From positions 62,001 to 126,000 of the forward strand of contig CABZCX010000002.1 in NCBI GenBank assembly GCA_902524345.1: a stretch of 64,000 nt of DNA. Reading direction: 5' to 3'. Shown in pieces: positions 22,341 through 30,268 of the stretch. Within the stretch, counting starts at the first letter, position 1, and every line of letters starts with the position of its first letter. Below the pieces are notes generated by a model, which saw nothing but the letters and a program-made list of their open reading frames with translations, did not search any database and was not told the origin of the DNA. The position numbers were made by a program, and so were the translations under genes. Origin of the DNA: an uncultured Pelagibacteraceae bacterium. GTDB lineage: Bacteria; Pseudomonadota; Alphaproteobacteria; Pelagibacterales; Pelagibacteraceae.

Positions 22341-23582
22341 ATGAATAAAAATTTAAATGTTGGAATAATTGGTGCTGGTATTCAAGGTATTTCCAATGCT
22401 TTATTTTTACAAAAAAAAGGGTTTAAAGTAACAATATTTGATCGAGACAAACCTGGTAGTCCTGTCGCCTCATATGGCAATGCTGGGCATTTTTCACCAT
22501 ACGCATCCTTATCATTGAATAGAACAGATATTTTAATGGATGTTCCTGCTATGTTATTAAGTTCAACAGGTCCTTTAGCTTTAAAATGGAATTATGTACC
22601 AAAAATGATTCCCTGGTTTTTAAAATTTATTTTTAATACGACTAAAAACAAAATGATGCACACCGCAAAAAATATGCACCAAATTTTGGATCTAGCTCTT
22701 CCCGCTTATGATGAATTATTTGAGGAAATTAATCTAGAAAACTTAGTTGAAAATAAAGGCATTCTCTACGTTTGGAATGATAAAAATCTAAAAAGTAGAG
22801 AACTAGAAATCAGAGTAAGAGAAGAGCTAGGTGTTAAACAACAACTCGTAGATAAAAAAGATATACATGATTTAGAACCGAATCTTAAAAAATTTTATCA
22901 TGCAGGAGTTTATTATCCATACGCAAGACATGCCAGAAACCCAAAAAAGATTTTATTAAAACTTTTTGAACTTTTTTTAAAAAAAGGTGGGAAATTTGAA
23001 AAAAAGAATATTTTAAATATTAATTTTGAGGGAGAGAGTCCTGTTTTGCTGAGTGAAAATGAAAGTTTCGGCTGTGATAAGATTGTAATTACCTGTGGCG
23101 CTTTTTCTAAGAAACTAACTGATAAATTGGATGAAAAAATTCCATTAGATACAGAGAGAGGTTACCACGTTCATTTTAAAGATTGTGATCATCTTTTAAG
23201 TAGACCAGTCATATTTCATAATAGAGGTTTCGGTATAACGCCAATGGAACAAGGTTTAAGAGTAGTTGGCACTGTAGAATTTGGTGGTTTAGATAATCCC
23301 GCCTCAAAATCAAGAATAAATAATTTAATTAATAATGCAAAGTATATGTTGGGGGACCTCCCTGAGCATGAGGATGAATGGTTAGGCTTCAGGCCAACAT
23401 TGCCAGATTTTTTGCCAGTAATGGGTCCATCTAAAAATTATAAAAACGTGTTTTATTGTTTTGGACATCATCATTTGGGATGGACATTAGGTCCAATATC
23501 TGGGAAGATAGTGTCTGGAATGATAGCTAAAGAAAATACAAATTTAAACTTAGATCCTTATAGCTCGAGAAGATTTTCTTGA
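22341..23582 (+). CDS. FAD-dependent D-amino-acid-dehydrogenase-like oxidoreductase (DadA/DAO family)
   Basis: DadA-type enzymes oxidise the alpha C-N bond of D-amino acids or related amines and pass electrons to the respiratory chain. The N-terminal dinucleotide fold GIIGAGIQGISNALFLQKKG and acidic FDRDKPG are followed by SYGNAGHFSPYA, the DadA-like block. The C-terminal WLGFRPTLPDFLPVMGPSKNYKNVFYCFGHHHLGWTLGP region, present here in that order, matches the family's FAD-closing motif. I use the ATG at 22341 rather than a TTG five codons upstream. The gene is followed 4 bases later by a DMT transporter, suggesting an uptake-and-oxidation pair. Substrate is unknown. Confidence 0.82.
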   Translation: MNKNLNVGIIGAGIQGISNALFLQKKGFKVTIFDRDKPGSPVASYGNAGHFSPYASLSLNRTDILMDVPAMLLSSTGPLALKWNYVPKMIPWFLKFIFNTTKNKMMHTAKNMHQILDLALPAYDELFEEINLENLVENKGILYVWNDKNLKSRELEIRVREELGVKQQLVDKKDIHDLEPNLKKFYHAGVYYPYARHARNPKKILLKLFELFLKKGGKFEKKNILNINFEGESPVLLSENESFGCDKIVITCGAFSKKLTDKLDEKIPLDTERGYHVHFKDCDHLLSRPVIFHNRGFGITPMEQGLRVVGTVEFGGLDNPASKSRINNLINNAKYMLGDLPEHEDEWLGFRPTLPDFLPVMGPSKNYKNVFYCFGHHHLGWTLGPISGKIVSGMIAKENTNLNLDPYSSRRFS

Positions 23583-23586
23583 TTTC

Positions 23587-24483
23587 GTGTCTAATAAAAA
23601 CTATTTAGCATATTTATTTTTAGTGCTTGCAACATTTTGTTGGTCTGGCAATTTTATAGTTGGAAAATATGCAACATTATTTGAAATTCCTCCTTTAACT
23701 TTAAATGTTTTTAGGTGGATTTCTGTTTGGTTTATTCTGATACCTTTTACCTACAAAGAAATTTTTAAAAATCTATCCTATATAAAAAAAAATTGGCTTG
23801 TAATTAGTTTTATGGGAGTAATTACTATAAGTACATTTAATTCTGTAGTTTATTTTGCTCTTAATTATACACAAGTAATAAATGCTGTGCTTATGCTTTC
23901 GGCCATTCCTGCAGCGACGATTGTTCTTTCATCACTAATGAAAATAGAAAAAACAAATATTTTCCAATTAATTGGATTATTAGTTTCTATAGTTGGAATA
24001 GGCTCAATAATTTCTAATGGAGATTTTCAAAAGATAATTTCTCTAGATTTTAATAAAGGTGATATATGGATGTTGGTTTGTGTAATTACCTGGTCTCTTT
24101 ATTCAACTTTACTAAAAAAAAATAAATTTAAACTTTCACAATTTACATTGATACAATTAATGGTTTCTGTAGGGATACTGTTTTTAATTCCACAATTTTT
24201 TTATGAAAAATCAATCGGTCTTGAATTAAATTTAGATAAAAATTTTTTTCTAATATTAACTTATGTAGCAATTTTTCCAGCTATAGCTGCTTATTATTTT
24301 TGGCAAAAAGGTATTGAGTTAATTGGTCCAAATCGAGCCTCTATGTTTATTCAATTAATGCCGTTATTTAGTGCCATTATGGCTATTATTATTTTCAAAG
24401 AAAAATTTGAAATGTATCATTTTGTAGGAGCATTTTTCATATTGTCTGGCATTTATTTATCTAATAAAAAAGTTTATGCTTAA
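23587..24483 (+). CDS. EamA/DMT-superfamily transporter
   Basis: The 298-residue protein has about ten hydrophobic helices in two EamA halves. The first half carries CWSGNFIVGKYA near the N terminus; the second begins near WMLVCVITWSLYSTLLKK. The helix-9 block LIGPNRASMFIQLMPLFSAIMAIIIF is characteristic. Family members export or import amino acids and small metabolites, and direction cannot be read from sequence. It starts with GTG 4 bases after the DadA-like gene and overlaps the next gene by 8 bases, so the cluster is probably one transcript. Confidence 0.85.
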   Translation: MSNKNYLAYLFLVLATFCWSGNFIVGKYATLFEIPPLTLNVFRWISVWFILIPFTYKEIFKNLSYIKKNWLVISFMGVITISTFNSVVYFALNYTQVINAVLMLSAIPAATIVLSSLMKIEKTNIFQLIGLLVSIVGIGSIISNGDFQKIISLDFNKGDIWMLVCVITWSLYSTLLKKNKFKLSQFTLIQLMVSVGILFLIPQFFYEKSIGLELNLDKNFFLILTYVAIFPAIAAYYFWQKGIELIGPNRASMFIQLMPLFSAIMAIIIFKEKFEMYHFVGAFFILSGIYLSNKKVYA

Positions 24484-25426
24484 AGTTGCAATTTTAGATG
24501 ATTATCAAAATGTTTCACAACAATTTGTGGATCTAAAAAAATTATCAGGAAAATATGAAATAAAAATTTTTAGTGAGCCTTTTGTAGATGAAGCTGACGC
24601 TATAGAGAAATTAGCAGAATTTGAGGCTCTCCTTATAATGAGAGAAAGAACTCCTATAACAAAAAATTTGATAGAAAATTTAACTAAATTAAAATTTATA
24701 ATCACTAGTGGGTTAAGAAATAAATCAATTGATCTAGATGCTGTGAAAAAAAGAAAAATTGTTGTCAGTGGAACTGAGAGTAATACTAATCCAACACCTG
24801 AATTAACTTGGGCATTAATACTTGGATTAGCAAGAAACTTAAAAGAGGAAATTGATAATATGTACCAAGGTTATTGGCAAACTTCAGTTGGTGTAGAATT
24901 AAAAGGTAAAATTCTTGGTTTGATTGGCCTTGGAAAAGTAGGAACGCAGGTTGCCAAAGTTGGTAAGGCATTTGGTATGCAAGTGATGGCTTGGAGTGAA
25001 AATTTAAATTTAGACACCTGCAAAGAATTAGACGTTCTGCCTTGTAGCAAAGAAGATTTAATAAAAAACTCTGACTTTTTATCTATTCATGTACAAGGCG
25101 GAGAAAGATATAAAAATTCTATTACTCTTAAAGAAATGGATAAGATGAAAAAGACCTCATTTTTAATTAATACCTCTCGGGGTCCCATAATAAACGAAGA
25201 CGATTTGATAATTGCATTATCAACAAATGTAATTGCAGGTGCTGGATTAGATGTTTATGAAAAAGAGCCTTTATCAGAAAATAATAAATTAAGATTTTTG
25301 CCCAATGCCTTACTTACACCTCACATTGGATATGTGACGGCTGAAAATTATCAAGTTTATTTTACTCAAATGATCGAGTCATTAGAGGCTTGCGTTAATG
25401 GTAAACCAATTAGGGTGATTGAGTAA
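24476..25426 (+). CDS. D-2-hydroxyacid dehydrogenase family protein
   Basis: This NAD(P)-dependent enzyme family reduces 2-oxoacids to D-2-hydroxyacids, or the reverse. The Rossmann motif GLIGLGKVGTQVAKVGKAFG is at about residues 147-166. The catalytic set is present: Arg in INTSRGPIINEDDL, Glu in DVYEKEPL and His in LLTPHIGYVT. At 316 residues it is a standard catalytic unit without the ACT domain of SerA. The order after a DadA-like oxidase is suggestive, since amine oxidation yields a 2-oxoacid that this enzyme could reduce. That link is inference. Confidence 0.85.
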   Translation: MLKVAILDDYQNVSQQFVDLKKLSGKYEIKIFSEPFVDEADAIEKLAEFEALLIMRERTPITKNLIENLTKLKFIITSGLRNKSIDLDAVKKRKIVVSGTESNTNPTPELTWALILGLARNLKEEIDNMYQGYWQTSVGVELKGKILGLIGLGKVGTQVAKVGKAFGMQVMAWSENLNLDTCKELDVLPCSKEDLIKNSDFLSIHVQGGERYKNSITLKEMDKMKKTSFLINTSRGPIINEDDLIIALSTNVIAGAGLDVYEKEPLSENNKLRFLPNALLTPHIGYVTAENYQVYFTQMIESLEACVNGKPIRVIE

Positions 25427-25427
25427 A

Positions 25428-26321
25428 ATGGATTTACCTGTAGTCAATCATAAAGATTATTTTGCTAAAATTGGCGATGATCATAAATTTCCTATTAATA
25501 AATTTGGTGATCTTGCAGATTTTTTATTAAGAAATAAGATAGTAACAAAGTTTCATAAACCATATCCATGTTCAGATGAAACTTTAAAGGGTGCTCACTC
25601 TGAAAAATATATTAAAGAAATCAAAAATAAAACATTAGATGAAAATGGAGTTAAAAAAATTGGTTTTCCATTGGTTGATAGCGTAGTTCAAAGGTCGTTA
25701 GTTGCAACAGGAGGAACTGTGCTTGCGTCTAAACTTGCAATAAATCATGGCATTGCTTGTAATACCGCAGGAGGGAGCCATCATGCGAATTATGATAGTG
25801 GTGCGGGATATTGTGTTTTTAATGATGTAGCGGTTGCCTCTCAATTTCTATTAGATAGAGAATTAACAAAACGAATATTAATTATTGATTTGGATGTTCA
25901 TCAAGGAAACGGTAATTCAGATATATTCAAGGACAATAAAAATGTTTTTACTTTTAGTATGCACTCAAAATCAAATTATCCTGCTAAAAAATCAATTAGT
26001 GATTGCGATGTAGAGCTTAAAGATAATACAGAGGATAAGGAATATTTAAATATACTTAAATTTTATTTAAATAAATTAAATAAAGAAAATTTTGATTTTG
26101 TTTTCTATATTGCAGGGGTTGACATTCATTTTAATGATCGCTTAGGTAAATTAAAAATTTCAGATGATGGTATAAAAAAAAGAGATGAAATTGTTACAGA
26201 AAATTTTTTTTCTAAAAGAATTCCTCTTTGTGGAGTTTTAGGAGGTGGTTACAATAAAAATATTGATAAACTTGTTGAATTACACTCTTTTTTACATCAG
26301 TCATGTGCTAAATTAATTTAG
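25428..26321 (+). CDS. Histone-deacetylase-fold amidohydrolase
   Basis: Bacterial members of this Zn-dependent family remove acyl groups from polyamines, amino acids or other amines. The catalytic dyad region is GGSHHANYDSGAGYCVFNDVA (two adjacent His near residue 118). The metal ligands are in IIDLDVHQGNG (Asp and His), plus a further Asp in AGVDIHFNDRLGKL. The closing GVLGGGYN loop is present. I chose the ATG at 25428; a TTG three codons upstream overlaps the previous stop. Length 297 is typical of the short bacterial forms. An acetylated amine substrate would fit the adjacent oxidase, but this is not shown by sequence. Confidence 0.85.
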   Translation: MDLPVVNHKDYFAKIGDDHKFPINKFGDLADFLLRNKIVTKFHKPYPCSDETLKGAHSEKYIKEIKNKTLDENGVKKIGFPLVDSVVQRSLVATGGTVLASKLAINHGIACNTAGGSHHANYDSGAGYCVFNDVAVASQFLLDRELTKRILIIDLDVHQGNGNSDIFKDNKNVFTFSMHSKSNYPAKKSISDCDVELKDNTEDKEYLNILKFYLNKLNKENFDFVFYIAGVDIHFNDRLGKLKISDDGIKKRDEIVTENFFSKRIPLCGVLGGGYNKNIDKLVELHSFLHQSCAKLI

Positions 26322-26326
26322 TAATT

Positions 26327-26695
26327 ATGAATAAAAAAAATCCAAATCTCACAGCAGAACAAAAATTAGTTATGTTTGAAGAAGGCACTGAACGACCTGG
26401 ATCAAGTGAATTAAATAATGAAAAGCGAGAAGGATCTTATCACTGTGCTAATTGCGATATAAAGTTATTTGATTCAAAAACAAAATATGAAAGTGGATCT
26501 GGATGGCCTTCATTTTATGAGTCCTTACCAGATGTATTTGAAACAAAAACTGATCATTTAATAGGTTATGCTAGAACTGAATATCATTGTAAAAATTGTA
26601 AAGCTCATCATGGTCATGTATTTGATGATGGACCAAAACCAACTGGTAAAAGATATTGTAATAATGGTATTTGTTTAATCTTTAAACAAAAATAG
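26327..26695 (+). CDS. msrB: Peptide methionine-R-sulfoxide reductase MsrB
   Basis: MsrB reduces the R form of methionine sulfoxide in proteins. Two CxxC pairs (HCANCD, HCKNCK) should bind structural Zn. The GSGWPSFYES block and the catalytic Cys in GKRYCNNG near the C terminus are present. The usual C-terminal RYCINSASL is altered to RYCNNGICL, so there is an extra Cys four residues later. At 122 residues it is a compact single-domain enzyme. It lies 5 bases after the deacetylase-fold gene and is convergent with a glutaredoxin. Confidence 0.92.
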   Translation: MNKKNPNLTAEQKLVMFEEGTERPGSSELNNEKREGSYHCANCDIKLFDSKTKYESGSGWPSFYESLPDVFETKTDHLIGYARTEYHCKNCKAHHGHVFDDGPKPTGKRYCNNGICLIFKQK

Positions 26696-26697
26696 AA

Positions 26698-26952
26698 TTA
26701 TTTTAACATTGCTTGAAGTTTATTTTCTTTCTCTAAAGCTCTAACTTCATCATAACCACCGATGTGCTGATCATCAAAAAATATTTGCGGTATTGTTTTT
26801 TTTCCATTAGCTTTCTTTATCATCTCGTCTTTTGCACCATCGACTTCAGCTACATTAATTTCTTTATAAGGTGCATTATTTCTTGTTAATAATCGTTTTG
26901 CTGCATCGCAATAATTACAGTATGGTCCAGTATATATCGTAACATTTTTCAT
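26698..26952 (-). CDS. grxC: Glutaredoxin 3 family protein with a CNYC active site
   Basis: Glutaredoxins use glutathione to reduce disulfides and glutathionylated proteins. The 84-residue protein has the Grx3 plan: TGPYCNYCDAAKRLL (Cys12 and Cys15), then the cis-Pro loop TIPQIFFDDQHIGGYDE that binds glutathione. The standard active site is CPYC; here Pro is replaced by Asn. This substitution should change redox potential or stability of the thiolate, an inference from known dithiol glutaredoxins. It is transcribed with the upstream DUF2805 gene, 3 bases apart, and converges on msrB. Confidence 0.9.
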   Translation of the reverse strand: MKNVTIYTGPYCNYCDAAKRLLTRNNAPYKEINVAEVDGAKDEMIKKANGKKTIPQIFFDDQHIGGYDEVRALEKENKLQAMLK

Positions 26953-26955
26953 AGA

Positions 26956-27252
26956 CTATAGATAATCACCTTTTTTAATTTTACTAGATATTTGTTTTCG
27001 AGAGTATTCAAATTTTTTTCTATGTTTGATACTTTTTTCATGAACCCTTTTTCTCCATAATCTAAATGAGGAGGGTTTGAGTGATCTTCGCATTATTCTT
27101 ATGACGTCAGATTCTGCATAACCTGTTTTTTTTTTAATTTCCTCAAATGTGATCCTATCAGCCCAGGCAGCCCATATGACCCAATCTGGACTTTCAACGC
27201 TTGGCTCAGGATTCTTGACTTTAGTGATAGGCCTGTGACCTTTTTTTTTCAT
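26956..27252 (-). CDS. DUF2805 / TIGR03643 family protein, function unknown
   Basis: The 98-residue, Lys/Arg-rich protein contains DWVIWAAWADRITFEEIKKKTG followed by ESDVIRIMRRSLKPSSFRLWRKRV, which I recognise as the conserved core of the TIGR03643 family. The pattern resembles a small helix-turn-helix, and the high basic content would suit nucleic-acid binding, but no function is established. An upstream TTG would add 6 residues. I chose the ATG at 27252 because AAGGGA lies 3 bases before it. It precedes grxC on the same transcript. Confidence 0.7.
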   Translation of the reverse strand: MKKKGHRPITKVKNPEPSVESPDWVIWAAWADRITFEEIKKKTGYAESDVIRIMRRSLKPSSFRLWRKRVHEKSIKHRKKFEYSRKQISSKIKKGDYL

Positions 27253-27316
27253 AAATCCCTTATATTTCAAAAAAATCTATAATGCATTTTTTTTAAGACC
27301 TGATATATTATGATTT

Positions 27317-27372
27317 GATAGTCCTTCTTAGCCATCTTTAGCTCCCGGTTTTTAAGGACTATCTTTTTTTTT
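27317..27372 (+). terminator. Hairpin plus T-run touching the start codon of a LysE gene
   Basis: GATAGTCCTT (27317-27326) pairs perfectly with AAGGACTATC (27354-27363) around a 27-base loop, and nine T follow directly (27364-27372) before the ATG at 27373. On the plus strand this has the form of an intrinsic terminator, but it sits at the start rather than the end of a gene. A perfect TATAAT is at 27278-27283, so a short leader transcript of about 80 bases is possible. It could be an attenuator or regulatory leader, or a small RNA terminator. No known riboswitch class was recognised. Confidence 0.45.
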
Positions 27373-27987
27373 ATGCTCCCATTGGATTTTATCCTTTTTT
27401 TACAGATCATTATTTTTTTATTTATTACACCTGGTACCCCTAGAATAGTAATCATTTCTTATTCAATGAATTATGGAGTTAAAAATTGTATTTGGACAGC
27501 CTTTGGAGATGTTACCGCAAATTTAATACAGGCAACTTTAGTAATTTTTGTCATTGGCTCTTTTTTATCTGACAATCCAAATATCCTAAATATTTTTAAA
27601 TGGATTGGTGTAATTTATTTAATCTATTTAGCTTATGATGTTTACAAATCTTCACCAAAAGATGTTAATTCGAAAATAATTAGCTCAAAAGGAACTTTTT
27701 CTTTTTATAAAGATGGTTTTTTAGTTGCAGGCACAAGTCCTAAGGCTTGGTTGTTCTTTCCTTTAATATTCCCTCAATTCATTGACTTTAGTACCAATTA
27801 TATCGTCCAGTTTTTTATTTTAATAACTACTTATGTTGTTTTAGATTTTATTTCATTAATTGGTTACGCTCTGTTGGCACAAAAACTTATTAAATGGATA
27901 AAAGCAAATCCGAAAACGATTAATACAATCTCAGCGAGTGTTTTGGTAATCATAGCCTTAATTATTATTGTAACACAACATTATTAG
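27373..27987 (+). CDS. LysE/RhtB-family amino acid exporter
   Basis: The 204-residue protein has about six hydrophobic helices and the LysE-type N-terminal block FLFITPGTPRIVIISYSMNYG, the family's TPGP/TPGN-like motif followed by a conserved Gly. A second block DGFLVAGTSPKAWLFFPLIFPQF matches the mid-protein NPK-type motif, with SPK here. Such proteins export basic or neutral amino acids and derivatives. The ATG follows directly on a hairpin and T-run, so expression may be conditional. A second LysE-type gene occurs at 54961. Confidence 0.85.
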   Translation: MLPLDFILFLQIIIFLFITPGTPRIVIISYSMNYGVKNCIWTAFGDVTANLIQATLVIFVIGSFLSDNPNILNIFKWIGVIYLIYLAYDVYKSSPKDVNSKIISSKGTFSFYKDGFLVAGTSPKAWLFFPLIFPQFIDFSTNYIVQFFILITTYVVLDFISLIGYALLAQKLIKWIKANPKTINTISASVLVIIALIIIVTQHY

Positions 27988-28077
27988 CACATATACAAAA
28001 GTTTTTTTGCCACTTGCAATACTTTAAAATTATTTATTAAATTAAGTATTAATTAATTAATAACAAAAGGAAATAAA

Positions 28078-29316
28078 ATGAAAATAAGTAGAACAATCTT
28101 GAGTTTTATTTCTGCAATAGTAATTTTATTTTCAACTTCTGTTACATCATTTGCAAAAGTTGTTGGAGATAAGATTGTCTTAGGTGCTGCCATTTCATTA
28201 ACTGGTAAATACTCATCTAATGGTGTTCATACACAAAACGGTTATAATATGGCTGTTGATAGAATAAACAGCATGGGTGGAGTAAAAGTTGGTGGAAAAA
28301 CTTATAAGTTTGAAATCATTTATTATGATGATGAGTCAAACCCAAAAAGAGCAGCTCAGTTAGCAGAAAGATTAATCTCACAAGATGGTGTTGAGTTTAT
28401 GCTTGGACCATATAGTTCAGGTTTAACAAAAGCAATTGCACCAGTTACAGAAAAATATGGTGTTCCAATGGTTGAAGCAAATGGTGCTTCTAGATCTTTG
28501 TTTACAAAAGGTTACAAATATCTATTTGCGGTATTAGCTCCAGCAAACTTATATCTTGATGTTGCTATAGATTTAGCAGTTGAAAAGAATAATGGTAAAC
28601 CAGTAACAGTTGCAATGGCATTTGAACAAGATGCATTTTCTCAAGATGTAAGATTGGGAGTGCTTGATGCAATCAAAAGAACAGGCTCTAAAAAAGTAAT
28701 AGATGATAAATTACCGAAAGAGTTAAACGATATGGCTGCTACATTAGTTAAAGTAAAACAAATGAAGCCAGATGTTCTTGTAGTATCAGGTCACACAAAA
28801 GGTGCACTAACTGCAATTAGACAAATAGCTGAAATGAAGGTAGATGTACCTATGCTAGCGATGACACACTGTGATGCTGCGAAATTATCAAAACAACACG
28901 GTAAGAATTCACAGTATGCTTTATGTGCATCACAATGGCATAAGACATTAACTTATAAAGATAATTTCTTTAAGGATGGTATGACATATGCGGCAGACTT
29001 TGAAAAAGAGTTTGGTTATGATCCGCCATATCAATCAGCAGAGTCTTCAGCTGCACTATTAGTATTTAAAGATGCATTTGAAAGAGCAAATTCTTTTGAT
29101 CAGAAAAAAGTACGAGATGCTCTTGCAGCTACTAATATGCAAACATTTTATGGAAATATAAAGTTCGCGGAAGGTGGTCAGAATGTTGACAAGCCGATGG
29201 TTCTTTTCCAAGTAATGTGTGATGGCTCAGGAAAATGTGAAAATAAAGTTGTAGCTCCAACTAAATGGGCTTCAGCGAAGTTGATTCATCCAATTCCTAA
29301 GTGGTCTGAAAGATAA
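28078..29316 (+). CDS. LIV-type ABC substrate-binding protein, system 1
   Basis: This is the periplasmic binding component of a branched-chain-amino-acid/amide-type (HAAT) importer. A signal peptide with a likely cut after SFA (residue about 23) leads into KIVLGAAISLTGKYSSNGVHTQNGY, the family's N-terminal ligand-site block. Later blocks YYDDESNPKRAAQLAERLIS and MLGPYSSGLTKAIAPVTEKYG are typical. At 412 residues it is slightly long. A good ribosome site (AAAGGA) precedes the ATG, and an intrinsic terminator follows before the permeases, expected for a protein needed in excess. Ligand could be branched-chain or other amino acids or amides. Confidence 0.88.
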   Translation: MKISRTILSFISAIVILFSTSVTSFAKVVGDKIVLGAAISLTGKYSSNGVHTQNGYNMAVDRINSMGGVKVGGKTYKFEIIYYDDESNPKRAAQLAERLISQDGVEFMLGPYSSGLTKAIAPVTEKYGVPMVEANGASRSLFTKGYKYLFAVLAPANLYLDVAIDLAVEKNNGKPVTVAMAFEQDAFSQDVRLGVLDAIKRTGSKKVIDDKLPKELNDMAATLVKVKQMKPDVLVVSGHTKGALTAIRQIAEMKVDVPMLAMTHCDAAKLSKQHGKNSQYALCASQWHKTLTYKDNFFKDGMTYAADFEKEFGYDPPYQSAESSAALLVFKDAFERANSFDQKKVRDALAATNMQTFYGNIKFAEGGQNVDKPMVLFQVMCDGSGKCENKVVAPTKWASAKLIHPIPKWSER

Positions 29317-29330
29317 AAACTAATCTATAA

Positions 29331-29363
29331 ATACCCCCTAAATTCTAGGGGGTATTTTTTTTT
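29331..29363 (+). terminator. Intrinsic terminator between binding protein and permeases, LIV system 1
   Basis: ATACCCCCTA (29331-29340) pairs perfectly with TAGGGGGTAT (29346-29355) around a 5-base loop, and eight T follow. It lies 14 bases after the livK-type stop and 11 bases before the permease start. Partial read-through would give high binding protein and low membrane subunits. Confidence 0.85.
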
Positions 29364-29374
29364 AAGAGTTGATT

Positions 29375-30268
29375 ATGGATTTCATGGTTTTCCAATACCC
29401 GATGATTACTGTTCAAGCTTGCTTGGACGGGTTACTTCTTGGTATTTTATTTGCATTGATTGCATATGGTATGGCATTGCAATGGGGAGTTATGAATATC
29501 ATAAATATTGCACAAGGTGACCTAGTCATTTTAGGAGGGTATATTGCTTACTTCATGTATCTATATGGAATTCATCCAGCCTGGGGTGTAATTGTCTCTC
29601 CAATCATAATGTATTTTATTGGTGTAGGAATTTACAAATTAGTAATAAATAAAGTAGTCGATCGAGATTTATTCATCTCAATTCTTGCAACTTTTGGAAT
29701 AAGTATTTTATTTATGCAGTTAATGAATTTTGCATTTGGCGCAGATGTCGTTCTAGCTAATTCAGGTTATGGAACAACTATGTTATTTGATAATAATGTT
29801 ACTTTACCTAACTCAAAAATCTTTTCAGCAGTAATCAGTATTGTTTTTGCAATTTGTTTAGTTATTTACATGAAAAAATCAAAACTCGGTCGTGCAATTA
29901 GAGCGACTGCACAGAATGCAAGAGCAGCAAAGATTTTAGGAGTTGATACAGAGAAAGTTTATGCAGCTACGTTTGGTATTAATGCTGCACTTTGTGGAGT
30001 AGCAGGTGCATTAATATCTATTACATTTACAATTCATCCATATATGGGATTACCATATACAATAAGGTCTTTTATGATCGTAATTGTTGCAGGACTAGGA
30101 AATTTACCAGGAGTAGCAATGTCTGGAATGGGACTTGGAGTTTTTGAAGAATTTGCTGACTATATTTTAGGAACAGAATTTAGAATAGGTGCAGTATTTT
30201 TATTGTTAGTTTTAATTCTCGTTTACAGAAGATTTAAACTGTCTAGGAAGAGAGAATATTTAAAATAA
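29375..30268 (+). CDS. LIV-type ABC permease (LivH-like), system 1
   Basis: This is one of two membrane subunits of the importer. The polytopic chain has the LivH pattern ALIAYGMALQWGVMNIINIAQGDLVILGGYIAYF near the N terminus, GRAIRATAQNARAAKILGVD in the cytoplasmic loop that contacts the ATPase, and IVAGLGNLPGVAMSGMGLG near the C terminus. I use the ATG at 29375 (297 aa) with AAGAG just upstream; a TTG at 29369 is in frame. The stop overlaps the next ATG by one base. Confidence 0.9.
   Translation: MDFMVFQYPMITVQACLDGLLLGILFALIAYGMALQWGVMNIINIAQGDLVILGGYIAYFMYLYGIHPAWGVIVSPIIMYFIGVGIYKLVINKVVDRDLFISILATFGISILFMQLMNFAFGADVVLANSGYGTTMLFDNNVTLPNSKIFSAVISIVFAICLVIYMKKSKLGRAIRATAQNARAAKILGVDTEKVYAATFGINAALCGVAGALISITFTIHPYMGLPYTIRSFMIVIVAGLGNLPGVAMSGMGLGVFEEFADYILGTEFRIGAVFLLLVLILVYRRFKLSRKREYLK

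Noticed and set aside
28000-28077. Glycine or other riboswitch before the first LIV binding protein
   Set aside because: Only AT-rich sequence with an ambiguous TTGCCA/TTGCAA box; no paired stems typical of a known aptamer.
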